A model generated the notes under the pieces. The model searched no databases, was not told the origin of the DNA, and worked only from the letters and a program-made list of their open reading frames with translations. Of a stretch of DNA of 44,116 nt, positions 26,453-35,249 are shown piece after piece. This stretch comes from Terriglobales bacterium (GTDB lineage Bacteria; Acidobacteriota; Terriglobia; Bryobacterales; Bryobacteraceae), in contig JAJFUV010000356.1 in assembly GCA_021372245.1 (NCBI GenBank), positions 1 through 44,116 of the forward strand. The letters are read 5' to 3'. The position numbers were made by a program, and so were the translations under genes. How positions within the stretch are numbered: position 1 is the stretch's first letter; each line of letters begins with the position of its first letter.

Positions 26453-27028
26453 TCAGCCCTTGTACGCCACCCGCACCATGGCGGGACGCAGCAGCTTGCC
26501 CTTATAGTTGTAGCCTCGCTGCAACTCTTCGAGCACCGTGCCCTCCTCAGCTTCGTCGCTGGCAACGCGGTCCACGGCGTGGTGCAGGTTCGGGTCGAAC
26601 TGTTTGCCGACGGCATCTAGCGGTTCCAGACCGAGCTTTCGCACTCCCTCCATCAGGCGTTTGTAAATCAACTCGATTCCGCGTACATACTCCGCATCGT
26701 TGGACGCCACCGTCATGGCACGTTCGAAGTCGTCCAGGATGGGCAACAGCGCCGTCATCATTTCGGCGCCGGAAAACTCCAGGTATTGTTCCCGCTCGCG
26801 CTTTGCGCGCTTACGGAAATTGTCGAATTCGGCGTGTCTTCTCAACAGCCGGTCGTGCAAATCAGTGTTCTCGGCCGCCAGTTTGTCCCTCTCGGCAGCC
26901 AGCGCGGCGAGCGCCGCCGCGGGATCCTCGGCAACCCTGCCTGTGTCCTCGGCCGTAGCTTCTTGCGCCTCGGGCGCCTCATCGGACGAAGTAATGATTG
27001 GATCCTTTTCTTCCATCTCTACACTCAC
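26453..27028 (-). CDS. grpE: Nucleotide exchange factor GrpE
   Basis: 191 residues from GTG; an internal ATG at 27016 would remove four residues, and neither start has a strong ribosome site. An acidic, Ala-rich N-terminal tail (about 5-40) leads into a long helix (about 45-95: ALAALAAERDKLAAENTDLH), then KRAKREREQYLEFSG, MTALLPILDDFERA and the C-terminal beta domain with KQFDPNLHHAV and LQRGYNYKGKLLRPAMVRVA, the GrpE signature. GrpE releases ADP from DnaK. It lies between hrcA (45-base gap) and dnaJ (9-base gap). Confidence 0.97.
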   Translation of the reverse strand: MSVEMEEKDPIITSSDEAPEAQEATAEDTGRVAEDPAAALAALAAERDKLAAENTDLHDRLLRRHAEFDNFRKRAKREREQYLEFSGAEMMTALLPILDDFERAMTVASNDAEYVRGIELIYKRLMEGVRKLGLEPLDAVGKQFDPNLHHAVDRVASDEAEEGTVLEELQRGYNYKGKLLRPAMVRVAYKG

Positions 27029-27073
27029 AATTCCAGCTTAACAGGTGGATTACACCGGCTGCGTGAGGTGACC

Positions 27074-28114
27074 CTACGCCTCGGTCTCGGAGAACGCCTG
27101 TCCCACGCTGCGTACTGCCGACATCACCCGCGGATAGTTCATCCGCATCGGGCCAAGCACGGCGATTTTCGCCGCCAGTCCGCCGGGCAACTGCACCCAA
27201 AGCCCCACCAGCGACAGGTCCTTCATCAGCGGATCCGTGTCGCCCAGTCCGACCTGCAGACCCAACTGGCCCGCCGGTTGCTCCAGTACGCTGTCGAGGA
27301 GCTTCAGGATGCGCTTCTTCTCCTCGAGTGCCCGCAACAGGTCGCGCATCCGTTCGCGCGTGAGATCCAAATCCGCCGCGAGCAGCGTGAATGCACCTTC
27401 CAGGTGCAGTTCCTGATCCGCTTCGTAGTCGAACAAACCCTTACGGCAGAACAACATGAGCCGGGTGAGAAGCGCATCGTAGGCGGCGCGTTCCTCTTCC
27501 AGGCGGCGTTCCAGTTCGGCCCGGATCGCGTCGATGGTCCAGCCGCTGAACTCGCGGTTCACATAATTCCGAATCGATGTAAGTTCGTCGTGCGTGACCG
27601 CTTCGTCGAGCGCGACCACGCGGTTGTGCACCATCCGGTCCTGCGTCACCAGAACCATCAGGACGCGCCGGTCGGCCAGTGGGAGTAGTTCCACCTGGTC
27701 AAGAGTCTGGCTGAGCGCCGGCGCGGCCGCGGCAATGCCAACGTTCTTCGTCAGTTCCGACAGCAAATGTGAGGAACGCTCGATGCGCTCCTCCACGCTC
27801 GCAGATTCGCTGAAAAGCTTCAGGAGATACTCCACCTGCGCCCGCGCCACGTGCTCTGCCGAGAGAGCGCACGCATACAGACGAAAAGCCTTCGCCGTGG
27901 GGACGCGTCCAGCTGAGGTGTGCGGCTGAGACAGGTACCCCTGGTCGGCCAGATCCGCCATAACGTTGCGAATCGAAGCGGGGCTCAACGGCTCTCTGCG
28001 GCGCCGCGAAACCGTTCGTGACGCCACTGGAAGACCCGTCTGAATATAGGCATGCACGATCTCACGCAGGATTTCTGCGTTGCGCGGCGTCATCACTGTA
28101 TCGTCAAAGTTCAC
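27074..28114 (-). CDS. hrcA: Heat-inducible transcription repressor HrcA
   Basis: 346 residues from GTG at 28114; an in-frame ATG at 28093 would give 339 residues and opens on MTPRNAEILREIVHAYIQ, the usual HrcA beginning. The winged-helix region (about 8-85) includes SRTVSRRRREPLSPASIRN and GYLSQPHTSAGRVPT, both HrcA hallmarks. The rest is the GAF-like and insert domains, ending with LVGLWVQLPGGLAAKIAVLG and GPMRMNYPRVMSAVR. HrcA represses heat-shock genes at CIRCE operators, but no CIRCE copy (TTAGCACTC-N9-GAGTGCTAA) is seen upstream. It is the first gene of the operon with grpE and dnaJ. Confidence 0.97.
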   Translation of the reverse strand: MNFDDTVMTPRNAEILREIVHAYIQTGLPVASRTVSRRRREPLSPASIRNVMADLADQGYLSQPHTSAGRVPTAKAFRLYACALSAEHVARAQVEYLLKLFSESASVEERIERSSHLLSELTKNVGIAAAAPALSQTLDQVELLPLADRRVLMVLVTQDRMVHNRVVALDEAVTHDELTSIRNYVNREFSGWTIDAIRAELERRLEEERAAYDALLTRLMLFCRKGLFDYEADQELHLEGAFTLLAADLDLTRERMRDLLRALEEKKRILKLLDSVLEQPAGQLGLQVGLGDTDPLMKDLSLVGLWVQLPGGLAAKIAVLGPMRMNYPRVMSAVRSVGQAFSETEA

Positions 28115-28143
28115 CTTACTCGGTGCTACTCCCCCTGATCACG

Positions 28144-28172
28144 ATTTTAGGAAACCGCAATTATATGGTCAA
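28144..28172 (-). promoter_or_regulatory. Sigma70-type promoter of the hrcA operon
   Basis: On the minus strand TTGACC (28172-28167) and TAAAAT (28149-28144) are 17 bases apart, a good housekeeping promoter. An overlapping perfect TATAAT (28165-28160) with TTGTCG 19 bases above it is an alternative. Predicted transcription start is about 22 bases before the GTG of hrcA. Confidence 0.55.
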
Positions 28173-28176
28173 GGAT

Positions 28177-28210
28177 TGATGGTACGACAAAAATGTCGAA
28201 CTGACCATCA
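28177..28210 (-). repeat. Nested inverted repeat upstream of hrcA
   Basis: TGATGGT (28177-28183) pairs with ACCATCA (28204-28210), and inside it CGACA (28185-28189) pairs with TGTCG (28194-28198) around an AAAA loop. It begins at the stop codon of the GH38-like gene and ends just above the -35 of hrcA. It has no T-run, so it could be a weak terminator or an operator. Confidence 0.55.
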
Positions 28211-30886
28211 CTCGTTCAGCAGCAGAGATACGGGCGCGTTGTGGCGCAGCGGCACGGTGAACCGGTGGTTCACCACCTTCAGCGGCTTCCCGGCCGGACG
28301 GCCTCTCAGGTCGCACGGTTGGACCGAGGCCGCCTTGAAAGCGCCGGACAACCGTACTGTGCAGAGGCCATCGAGTCCTGCCTGCTCCCACAAGCGCAGG
28401 ATGAGTCCCTCGCCGTCAGGATTCTGTCCAAACGCCGTTATCGCCACCCCGCGCCTCGACAACTCCAGCCCCGCTTGCACCGCCGGCAGCGATACCGCGC
28501 CTCCCTCGAACGCCGCGGCGAGCAGCGGAACGCGCGCCTCTTCCGATGGCTCCAGCACACTCTCCGTCGCGTCGTACTTCTCGATCGGCCACACGCGCAC
28601 CCGTGAGGACCACGAGCCACGAATCCACTGCGCAAAATTGGTGGAATACTGGTTGTTGTACAAGTTCAGGAACACCAACGGCTTAGCCGGAAGGAAGTCC
28701 CGCGTGTACTTGTAGATTCCGGGGTGTTCGAGGCTCACCAGCGGGCTGTCGATGGGGCACAGGCCCACGCCCTTTCCCTGGGGATTCACAACCGCCATGC
28801 CGCTGTTCAGGCAGTAGAGTTCGTGATTGCTGCCCCGGATAGTGTCCTCGCCGGGTTTCGCGACCGAGCCAAGGCGCGCCAGGCGGAACGACGGAGAATC
28901 AACCTTTAGCGGCAGCGCCAGCCAGCCCGCTTCCGGCCACGGCGTCGCGTGCTTGTCGCGTATCGACCAGCGGAGGTCGATGAAGTCAGCATCACCGTAA
29001 AGCGTAACGGTGAGCGAGATCGCATGGGGGATGGCTGGCGTGACAGCGGACTCCATCGTGACGGATGCAGCCACCGGACCCGAATCGTAGCGAACGCTCA
29101 TCCGCGCCGCAGTCGCCGCCGCGTACGGGAATTCGCTGGCCGGTGGAAGATCGGGCTTGCCGCAGTCCGCGATGGCCCATACGGGGCGCCGTTTCAGGTA
29201 CGCATCGAGGTAGCCCTGGATTTCGTTCTTGCTGAAGCTCTCCCTCATGTACTGCGCGAAGCCGTAACCATTCACGCGATCGACGAGTTCGCGCCCGCTG
29301 CGCTTGTCAGTGATGGATGCGATCCGTCCGCCGGAGGGGTCCAGAGTCACCTTGAATCGCCGGTTCTCCAGCGTGTTTGTGCTTTTGTCGGCGCGCAAAT
29401 CTGCGTTCACTGCCGGGGCCCCGTTGGCGAAGGCGTACGTGCGGTATCCCATGGCGGGAATGTCCGCCGCCTGAAAGCGCAGTTGACCTTCACGGATTTC
29501 CACCGGAACGATCGCGCCCGTCGCCACATCACGCAGCGCCCGCGGTTGACGGCCACTGTGTCTGATCTCCACCACGCCGCCGCGCGGCCAGGGCAGCCCG
29601 TTGAACACCACGACCCGACCGCCCTTGACGGAAACCCCTCGAGCGAGTGCCGCCAGGTTCCCCTCCATGGCCATCGAGGTCAGCTCGTACAGCCGGTTAC
29701 TGTAAGCGCCATGATCGGCGAAGGACTGCTCCAAACGCTTGAACTTCCCGCTGGCGACTTCCTTCTCCCAGGCTTCCCCGTATGAGCGGCGTCCCAACCG
29801 CTGCATATTGAGCCCCCAGGTGTGCTCGCCATAGAGCAGGCTCTGTTCGTACGCTTCCGCCATCCTCGGAACCACGTTGCCGGGAGTCCTCCAAGCCGCG
29901 AGGAGCGTGTGCAACGCTTCTACCGCCGCCAGCATCGGCCGTGTCCGATGCGCCTGCTGCGTCTCCACTGGCAACGACATGATGCCGTGGATCCACGTAT
30001 CCGGCATGTCGGCTCGGATCACGGGCAACTTCGGCTTCTCGGCCAGAATTGCGTCGCTGAAATCCGACAGGCGCCCCATGCGCACCTTGATGCCGGGCAA
30101 CTTTTCCCGGGCTTCGTCGAGCAACTTGCGGATGTTTTCAGGCGGAGGCGGCCCGTGGTTGTCCCCGCTGTGGATCAGGGCCAGCCACGTGGAGTACGGC
30201 CAGCCGGCCGGCGGCGCCAATTGAGAACCGTAGGAATCGGAGTACATTGTGAGCACTCGTGATCCGTCCGGCCCTTCCCACCAGAACAGCATGGGGACGT
30301 CGGGGCTGGCCACCGCCTCATTGCACCCGATATGAAAGAACTCGACGCCCGCGTGTTTGAGGATGGTAGGAATGATCCAGGAATGGCTAGGAACGTCGGT
30401 CATCTTCGCGTCGCGCGGCAGTTCGAGACCCACGGACTTCGACAACCGCGTGGCGAAGCCCAGTCCGCGAACCAAGTCCTCGGCTTCGAGCGATTCGGTG
30501 TGCGTAGTGAAGGGCAGCGCATGGGTCACAAAGCGATGGTTGCGATAGGCTTCGAGCACTCGCCGTCGCCGCTCCGGATCCTGGCCGGGCCACAGGATCT
30601 GGGCCATGGGCCATCCGGGAAGCGTCCAAACGAAACGCTGTTGGGGAGGCAGCAATGCGCTCTGGTCCACCAATTCCAGGGCGCTGTCGATCATCGTCGT
30701 CCGGTAGCGGTTCACGACGTTGCTCACCAGATCGGTGTACCCGATGTCGAAGTGCGTCTTGTAGACGACGATGATCTCTTTGAGCTTCTTCGGCGGTTCG
30801 TCTCCGGCAGCCGTCACTCGCGAGACGAACAGCGCCAAGACCAACAGAAAAACGGCCCTAACGGGCGCCCTAAACACCTTGCACAC
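28208..30886 (-). CDS. GH38-like alpha-mannosidase family protein, secreted
   Basis: 892 residues from GTG at 30886, chosen because GAGG sits 5 bases upstream and the start then follows the Gfo/Idh stop codon by 17 bases; an ATG at 30931 would overlap that gene. A signal peptide ends near RVTA|AG. The N-terminal barrel holds YKTHFDIGYTD, where His45 and Asp47 match the HxD metal-binding motif of GH38, and KMTDVPSHSWIIP, where Asp164 is the likely nucleophile. C-terminal beta domains (about 430-890) resemble the GH38 sandwich. Family members cleave alpha-mannosides with a zinc ion. The sequence is divergent, so the substrate may not be mannose. It is second in an operon with the oxidoreductase. 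Confidence 0.82.
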   Translation of the reverse strand: MCKVFRAPVRAVFLLVLALFVSRVTAAGDEPPKKLKEIIVVYKTHFDIGYTDLVSNVVNRYRTTMIDSALELVDQSALLPPQQRFVWTLPGWPMAQILWPGQDPERRRRVLEAYRNHRFVTHALPFTTHTESLEAEDLVRGLGFATRLSKSVGLELPRDAKMTDVPSHSWIIPTILKHAGVEFFHIGCNEAVASPDVPMLFWWEGPDGSRVLTMYSDSYGSQLAPPAGWPYSTWLALIHSGDNHGPPPPENIRKLLDEAREKLPGIKVRMGRLSDFSDAILAEKPKLPVIRADMPDTWIHGIMSLPVETQQAHRTRPMLAAVEALHTLLAAWRTPGNVVPRMAEAYEQSLLYGEHTWGLNMQRLGRRSYGEAWEKEVASGKFKRLEQSFADHGAYSNRLYELTSMAMEGNLAALARGVSVKGGRVVVFNGLPWPRGGVVEIRHSGRQPRALRDVATGAIVPVEIREGQLRFQAADIPAMGYRTYAFANGAPAVNADLRADKSTNTLENRRFKVTLDPSGGRIASITDKRSGRELVDRVNGYGFAQYMRESFSKNEIQGYLDAYLKRRPVWAIADCGKPDLPPASEFPYAAATAARMSVRYDSGPVAASVTMESAVTPAIPHAISLTVTLYGDADFIDLRWSIRDKHATPWPEAGWLALPLKVDSPSFRLARLGSVAKPGEDTIRGSNHELYCLNSGMAVVNPQGKGVGLCPIDSPLVSLEHPGIYKYTRDFLPAKPLVFLNLYNNQYSTNFAQWIRGSWSSRVRVWPIEKYDATESVLEPSEEARVPLLAAAFEGGAVSLPAVQAGLELSRRGVAITAFGQNPDGEGLILRLWEQAGLDGLCTVRLSGAFKAASVQPCDLRGRPAGKPLKVVNHRFTVPLRHNAPVSLLLNE

Positions 30887-30903
30887 CGGGACCTCGCTTC
30901 CTT

Positions 30904-32241
30904 CTACAGGTACTCCGCCGGGAATTTCCATGGACGGCGATACACGGGACGCGCCAGTTTCGCGGCCTGTTTGTCACCGACGATCTTCTCTGTCTTGGGA
31001 TCGAAATGCACCGAGCGCCCCAGTTTATATGAAAGGTTGGCCAGCGTTAGCGCAAGGTCGATCTTGTAGTGGTAATTCACGCTGCAACTGGGCTCTTTCC
31101 GCGACTTGACCGAATCCAGCCACTCGCGCTCGTGTCCCGGCGAGGGCGGGATGGTCTGCGGCGGCGCCGCCGGGTCCTTGAAGAATTCGCCTTCGGGAAC
31201 AATCTCGTGCTTGCCATAGTCGGTAAAGAGCGTGCCGTTGACCGCGTGGAAGTAAATACCCAGGCGCCGCGCCGGCTTGCCGCGGCCGAAGTCGAAGGCG
31301 AAGCTGTTGGCGCAGTTCATGCTCCAGGTCATAGTTACGTTCGGGTAGCGCCAGGTCACTTCCTGGGTATCGGGCGCGTCGCCGTCGTCCTTGATGACGT
31401 AACGCCCGCCGGTGCAACTCGTCTCGGTGGGAACGCCGAGGTTCAGCGCCCACACCGGCAGGTCTACAATGTGCGGCGCCATCCCCGGAGTCCAGCCGCC
31501 GGTGTAGTCGAAGAACGAGCAGTGGTTGTAACTGTTCGAGTACAGCAGCGCGTTGAACGGGCGCGCCGGGCCGGGGCCCAGCCACATATCCCAATCCAAT
31601 CCTGCCGGAGGCCCCTCTTGCGGCGCGTGACCGATGCCGTTGACGCCCTGGTTCATCACGTTGAACGTGCGAACCACGCTGACCGGTCCGAGCTTGCCTG
31701 ACTGGATCCATTCGACGACGCGGCGGTAGTTCGAAGTGGCGTGAATCTGGGTGCCGATCTGGCTGATGCGCTTGTGCCGGTTCACCGCGTTGCGCACTGC
31801 CAGCGATTCCGCGGGGTGCAGGCTCATGGGCTTCTGCAGGTAGATGTCCTTGCCCGCTTTCACTGCTTCAATAGCCATCAGGGCGTGCCAATGCGGCGGC
31901 GAGGCGATGATCACCGCGTCGACGTCGGTGCGCGCCAGCAATTCGCGGAAGTCGCGGTGGCCCTTGGCGGTGGCCTTGTGAACTTGGAGAGCCTTCTCGC
32001 GGCGTTCCGTGGAAACATCGCAGATGGCCGTCACGGCGACGTCGGCGTGCTTGGCGCAATTGGCCAGGTTGCTGCGTCCCATGCCGTTCACGCCGATGAT
32101 CCCAAGGCTGATGCGATCGCTCGGCGCCGGCTGCCCTGCCCTGCCGAGCGCGGAGGCCGGAACAATCGTGGGGACGGCAATCGCCGCAGAGACGGTGGCC
32201 TGGAGCATCCGGCGGCGGGTGATATCAGTATCAGTTGGCAT
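30904..32241 (-). CDS. Tat-exported Gfo/Idh/MocA-family oxidoreductase
   Basis: 445 residues from ATG at 32241, preceded by AGAGGTAA at 8 bases. A twin-arginine leader (ITRRRMLQATVSAAIAVP) ends near residue 33. The Rossmann domain follows (SLGIIGVNGMGRSN, about 45-58), then SPPHWHALMAIEAVKAGKDI, and YLQKPMSLHP, the site of the EKP motif with Gln136 in place of Glu, which is common in exported members. The C-terminal alpha/beta domain includes GGWTPGMAPHIVDLPVWAL. Exported members may keep NAD(P) bound, as in GH109 redox glycosidases, where a sugar is oxidised, eliminated and reduced again. It is upstream of the GH38-like gene, and divergent from the propeller genes. Whether it is a dehydrogenase or a glycosidase cannot be decided here. 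Confidence 0.9.
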   Translation of the reverse strand: MPTDTDITRRRMLQATVSAAIAVPTIVPASALGRAGQPAPSDRISLGIIGVNGMGRSNLANCAKHADVAVTAICDVSTERREKALQVHKATAKGHRDFRELLARTDVDAVIIASPPHWHALMAIEAVKAGKDIYLQKPMSLHPAESLAVRNAVNRHKRISQIGTQIHATSNYRRVVEWIQSGKLGPVSVVRTFNVMNQGVNGIGHAPQEGPPAGLDWDMWLGPGPARPFNALLYSNSYNHCSFFDYTGGWTPGMAPHIVDLPVWALNLGVPTETSCTGGRYVIKDDGDAPDTQEVTWRYPNVTMTWSMNCANSFAFDFGRGKPARRLGIYFHAVNGTLFTDYGKHEIVPEGEFFKDPAAPPQTIPPSPGHEREWLDSVKSRKEPSCSVNYHYKIDLALTLANLSYKLGRSVHFDPKTEKIVGDKQAAKLARPVYRRPWKFPAEYL

Positions 32242-32344
32242 TCTGTAATTACCTCTTAGACATGAAACCACAAAGCGGGCCGGCGGGTGTGGGAAGTGTC
32301 GTAGACTTGTGCTGATCAATCTTCCGAAAAGAGGAATGCCGTTC

Positions 32345-33775
32345 ATGTGGAACCGTCGAGAGTTTGTGAGGCGGGGCGCCGCGGCGTCCCTCGCCCTTCC
32401 CGCGGGGCTTCAAAATGCGGAGGCCACGACTGACTCATATCAGCCGTTCTCAACCAGGCCGGGAGAACCCGTGTTCCTGCTCGAAGGCTCCACGCTGGAG
32501 GATCTGTGGGCGCTACGCCGCAGGGTGAATCCACTGGTGAAGTCCTCGCGCAATCCGATCATCGTGAGGGACCGCGAGTGGGAAGGCTCGGGACCCTATG
32601 TCTATGGGTCGGTGCTGTACGACGCTCGGGAGAAGCTGTTCAAGTGCTGGTACACGGTATTTCACGACCACGAATACCGCAACAGACTGCCGGGCTCGTA
32701 CCTGGTCTGTTATGCGACATCGAAGGACGGCTACACGTGGCGGAAGCCGGAGCTGGGCCTTTTCGAATGGAAAGGCAGCCGGAAGAACAACTACCTGCGG
32801 CTGGGACGCAAGTACGTCGGTTCTATAACCGTAGTGGAAGCGCCCGCGGAAGCGCGGCTGCCGCACCGCTTTGTGGCTTGCTACCTGGACGTGCCGGGTG
32901 TCTGCCTCGCGTTCTCCGACGACGGCGTCGATTGGGTGGAGCACAAGCGCAATCCGATTGAGCCCCGGCACAGCGACACGCACAACTCGATTGTGTGGGA
33001 TCCCGCACGCAAGCTCTGGTTGGTCCATCTGCGCGTGCCCGTGAATGCCGGAGGGAACAACCGCCGTATCGCCGTCATGGAGAGCGCAGACCTGGAATCC
33101 TGGAGCCGGGCGGAGTCTGTGCTCGTGCCGGACGAAGAGGATTTCCCCGAATTTTACGGCATGCCGGTTTTCCGGCGCGGCAACCTGTTCTTCGGATTGC
33201 TGCAGGTGTATGAGCGTCTTGCGGGCAGGATCGAGGAAGAGTTGGTTTTCAGCGCGGACGGCTACCGTTGGCATCGCGTGCCGCCGCGGGAGCTCTTCCT
33301 CACAAGGGGACAGGCGGGCGAGTGGGATCGCGGCATGGTTTTGACGGCGAACAGTCCCGTGATTGCGCACGGTGAGATGCGGTTCTACTATGGCGGCACC
33401 TCCAGGGACCATAATCAACCGACGCCGCCCGATGTGCCAGTGTTCGCTGTCGGAATGGGGAGCGTTCCGCTCGACCGCTTGTTCGGATTGCACACGTCTT
33501 CGAAAGATCCCGGCTTCGCCGTCACAAGGCCCATACGGTTGAACGGGAGCGCGATCGAAGTGAACGCAACGGTGCGAGGCGAATTGCGGGCTGCCCTGCT
33601 CACTCCCGATGGCAAGAAATTGCCGGGATTCGACTACAAAGATTGCACGCCCGTGAAAGGCGACGATCTGCGTTTGCCCCTCGCATGGAAGGGACGGAAA
33701 TTGCCGGCGTCCGAGTTGGTGCGGCTGAAGTTCCAGATCACGGACGGAGCGCTCTATGCCTTCTATGTTCGATAG
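32345..33775 (+). CDS. Tat-exported GH32/GH43-like five-bladed propeller protein
   Basis: 476 residues from the ATG at 32345. AGAGGA (32330-32335) is 9 bases upstream of it but touches the ATG at 32336, so the later start is preferred. The leader MWNRREFVRRGAAASLALP is a twin-arginine signal. The body repeats blades of the kind SVLYDAREKLFKCWYTVF, LAFSDDGVDWVEHKRNP, IVWDPARKLWLVHLRVP and VFSADGYRWHRVPPREL: Trp/Asp-rich motifs as in GH32/GH43/GH130 N-terminal propellers. A C-terminal beta domain (about 385-476) follows. No firm catalytic assignment. Its stop codon lies inside the start of the next gene, which codes for a related protein. Confidence 0.82.
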   Translation: MWNRREFVRRGAAASLALPAGLQNAEATTDSYQPFSTRPGEPVFLLEGSTLEDLWALRRRVNPLVKSSRNPIIVRDREWEGSGPYVYGSVLYDAREKLFKCWYTVFHDHEYRNRLPGSYLVCYATSKDGYTWRKPELGLFEWKGSRKNNYLRLGRKYVGSITVVEAPAEARLPHRFVACYLDVPGVCLAFSDDGVDWVEHKRNPIEPRHSDTHNSIVWDPARKLWLVHLRVPVNAGGNNRRIAVMESADLESWSRAESVLVPDEEDFPEFYGMPVFRRGNLFFGLLQVYERLAGRIEEELVFSADGYRWHRVPPRELFLTRGQAGEWDRGMVLTANSPVIAHGEMRFYYGGTSRDHNQPTPPDVPVFAVGMGSVPLDRLFGLHTSSKDPGFAVTRPIRLNGSAIEVNATVRGELRAALLTPDGKKLPGFDYKDCTPVKGDDLRLPLAWKGRKLPASELVRLKFQITDGALYAFYVR

Positions 33776-35249
33776 CGCGCCGGCTTCTTCCCCACAGCCG
33801 CGCGAGGTGGGCAACCGGAAGCTGCTCATGATGGACCGCTCGCTGGTGGAGTCCAGCCGCGGCGTCGCCTTCAATTTGAACCCGGCATATCAGCCGCAAG
33901 AGAGCCTGCTGCCGCAGGACCGGCCCTGGGAGCGGGTGCGCGCGGGCGCGTATGTCTCAATGGCCGAATACGGCGGCCAGTACCACATGTGGTACACGGC
34001 GTATCCCGGAGTCGCGGATCCTCCGAGTGAAGAAACGGGCCCACGGTTCGAATGCTACGCGGTTTCAAGCGACGGCATCCGCTGGGAAAAGCCCGAGCTG
34101 GAGCTAATCGAGTATAACGGCTCCAAGGCGAACAACATCGTCCGCGTGTATTCGATCGGATCGGTGTTCGTGGATCCGTTCGACGCGCCTTCCCGGCGTT
34201 TCAAGAGCGTACACTACCAGGCGCCGCGACAGTATGACGGATGGCCGGTGACCAGGAAAGTGAAGGGTGGGAACATCTACCTCGGCTACTCCCCCGACGG
34301 CATTCGATGGGACGTAGAGCCGGAGCCCGTGCTGCCTTTCTATACGGGTGCGCCAACGAGCACGGTGTGGGACGAGGCGATGGGTAAGTGGATCCTTTAC
34401 TTGCGCGTGAACCCGAAGGGCCATGCGAACGACCCGTGGAAGACGCACATGGCGTTCGCCCGCCTGGAGATCGCTCGGGACGCCCTGGCGAAGCCGTATC
34501 CGTTCACGGCCGAACCCACGAAGAAGCGCAATCAGTTTGACTCTTACGCGGCTCCGACGGACGAATTCCCGCCGGTGTTCGCAACGGACGACCTGGACCC
34601 GGACCAGCAGGTCTACACGCTGAACGCGTTCCGGTATCCGGAATCCGACTACTACATCGCCTTCCCGAACATGTGGTACCCGAGCACCAGCGATTGCGAC
34701 GACGTGCAGTTCGCCTGTTCCAGGGACGGGGTCCACTGGGAGCGCCCCTCGCGCCAGCCCGTGATCCGGCTGGGGCTCCCGGGGTCGGGCTCGCAAGGCT
34801 ACGTAACCAGCGCCGAGGGCGGCCTGATCCGCCGCGGCGATGAGCTATGGCTGTACTACACCGGGCTGCCCGAGCGGCATCTCTCGCCGAATGTGAACTG
34901 GGAGTCGGTGAATGCGCGGGCCATCTTCCGCGTGGACGGTTTCGTCTCCGCGGACGCGGATCACCTCGGCGGCGAGCTGGCGACAGTGCCTCTGATCTTC
35001 CGCGGACGGTTCCTCGAGTTGAACGTGGACGCGAGCGCGGGAGGAGCCGTGCAAGTAGAGATGAGGGACGCAGCCGGACAGCCGCTGCGAGGGTTCGCTC
35101 TGGAGGACTGCGACCGGCTGCGCGGCAACTCCACCCGCCTGCGCGTGAGCTGGGGCGGCAACCCGGACCTGCGCCGGTTGGCGGGCTCGCCCGTCAGATT
35201 GCGGATCGCGATGCGTAGCGCCAGGCTTTACTCATTCCGCTTCGTCTGA
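33756..35249 (+). CDS. Cytoplasmic GH32/GH43-like propeller protein, paralogue of the upstream gene
   Basis: 497 residues. It overlaps the upstream gene by 20 bases, with GGAG 6 bases before the ATG, so the two are probably translationally coupled. No signal peptide. Blades resemble those of its neighbour: YHMWYTAYPG, CYAVSSDGIRWEKPELELIE, YLGYSPDGIRWDVEPEP, VWDEAMGKWILYLRVNPKG, FACSRDGVHWERPSRQPV, and the C-terminal beta region ends LRIAMRSARLYSFRFV. The pair could act on the same glycan outside and inside the cell. Its 3' end overlaps the convergent OGFr gene by 22 bases. Confidence 0.82.
   Translation: MPSMFDSAPASSPQPREVGNRKLLMMDRSLVESSRGVAFNLNPAYQPQESLLPQDRPWERVRAGAYVSMAEYGGQYHMWYTAYPGVADPPSEETGPRFECYAVSSDGIRWEKPELELIEYNGSKANNIVRVYSIGSVFVDPFDAPSRRFKSVHYQAPRQYDGWPVTRKVKGGNIYLGYSPDGIRWDVEPEPVLPFYTGAPTSTVWDEAMGKWILYLRVNPKGHANDPWKTHMAFARLEIARDALAKPYPFTAEPTKKRNQFDSYAAPTDEFPPVFATDDLDPDQQVYTLNAFRYPESDYYIAFPNMWYPSTSDCDDVQFACSRDGVHWERPSRQPVIRLGLPGSGSQGYVTSAEGGLIRRGDELWLYYTGLPERHLSPNVNWESVNARAIFRVDGFVSADADHLGGELATVPLIFRGRFLELNVDASAGGAVQVEMRDAAGQPLRGFALEDCDRLRGNSTRLRVSWGGNPDLRRLAGSPVRLRIAMRSARLYSFRFV

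Noticed and set aside
28115..28207. CIRCE operator (TTAGCACTC-N9-GAGTGCTAA) upstream of hrcA
   Set aside because: Only the short GAGTAGCAC-like piece is present, with no paired half at the right spacing.
28177..28210. Rho-independent terminator for the GH38-like gene
   Set aside because: The hairpin is real but no T-run follows on the minus strand, so it is listed as a repeat only.
30904..32241. Loss of the EKP motif (QKP) as a sign that the Gfo/Idh protein is inactive
   Set aside because: Gln in this place is common in Tat-exported members, and the lysine is kept.
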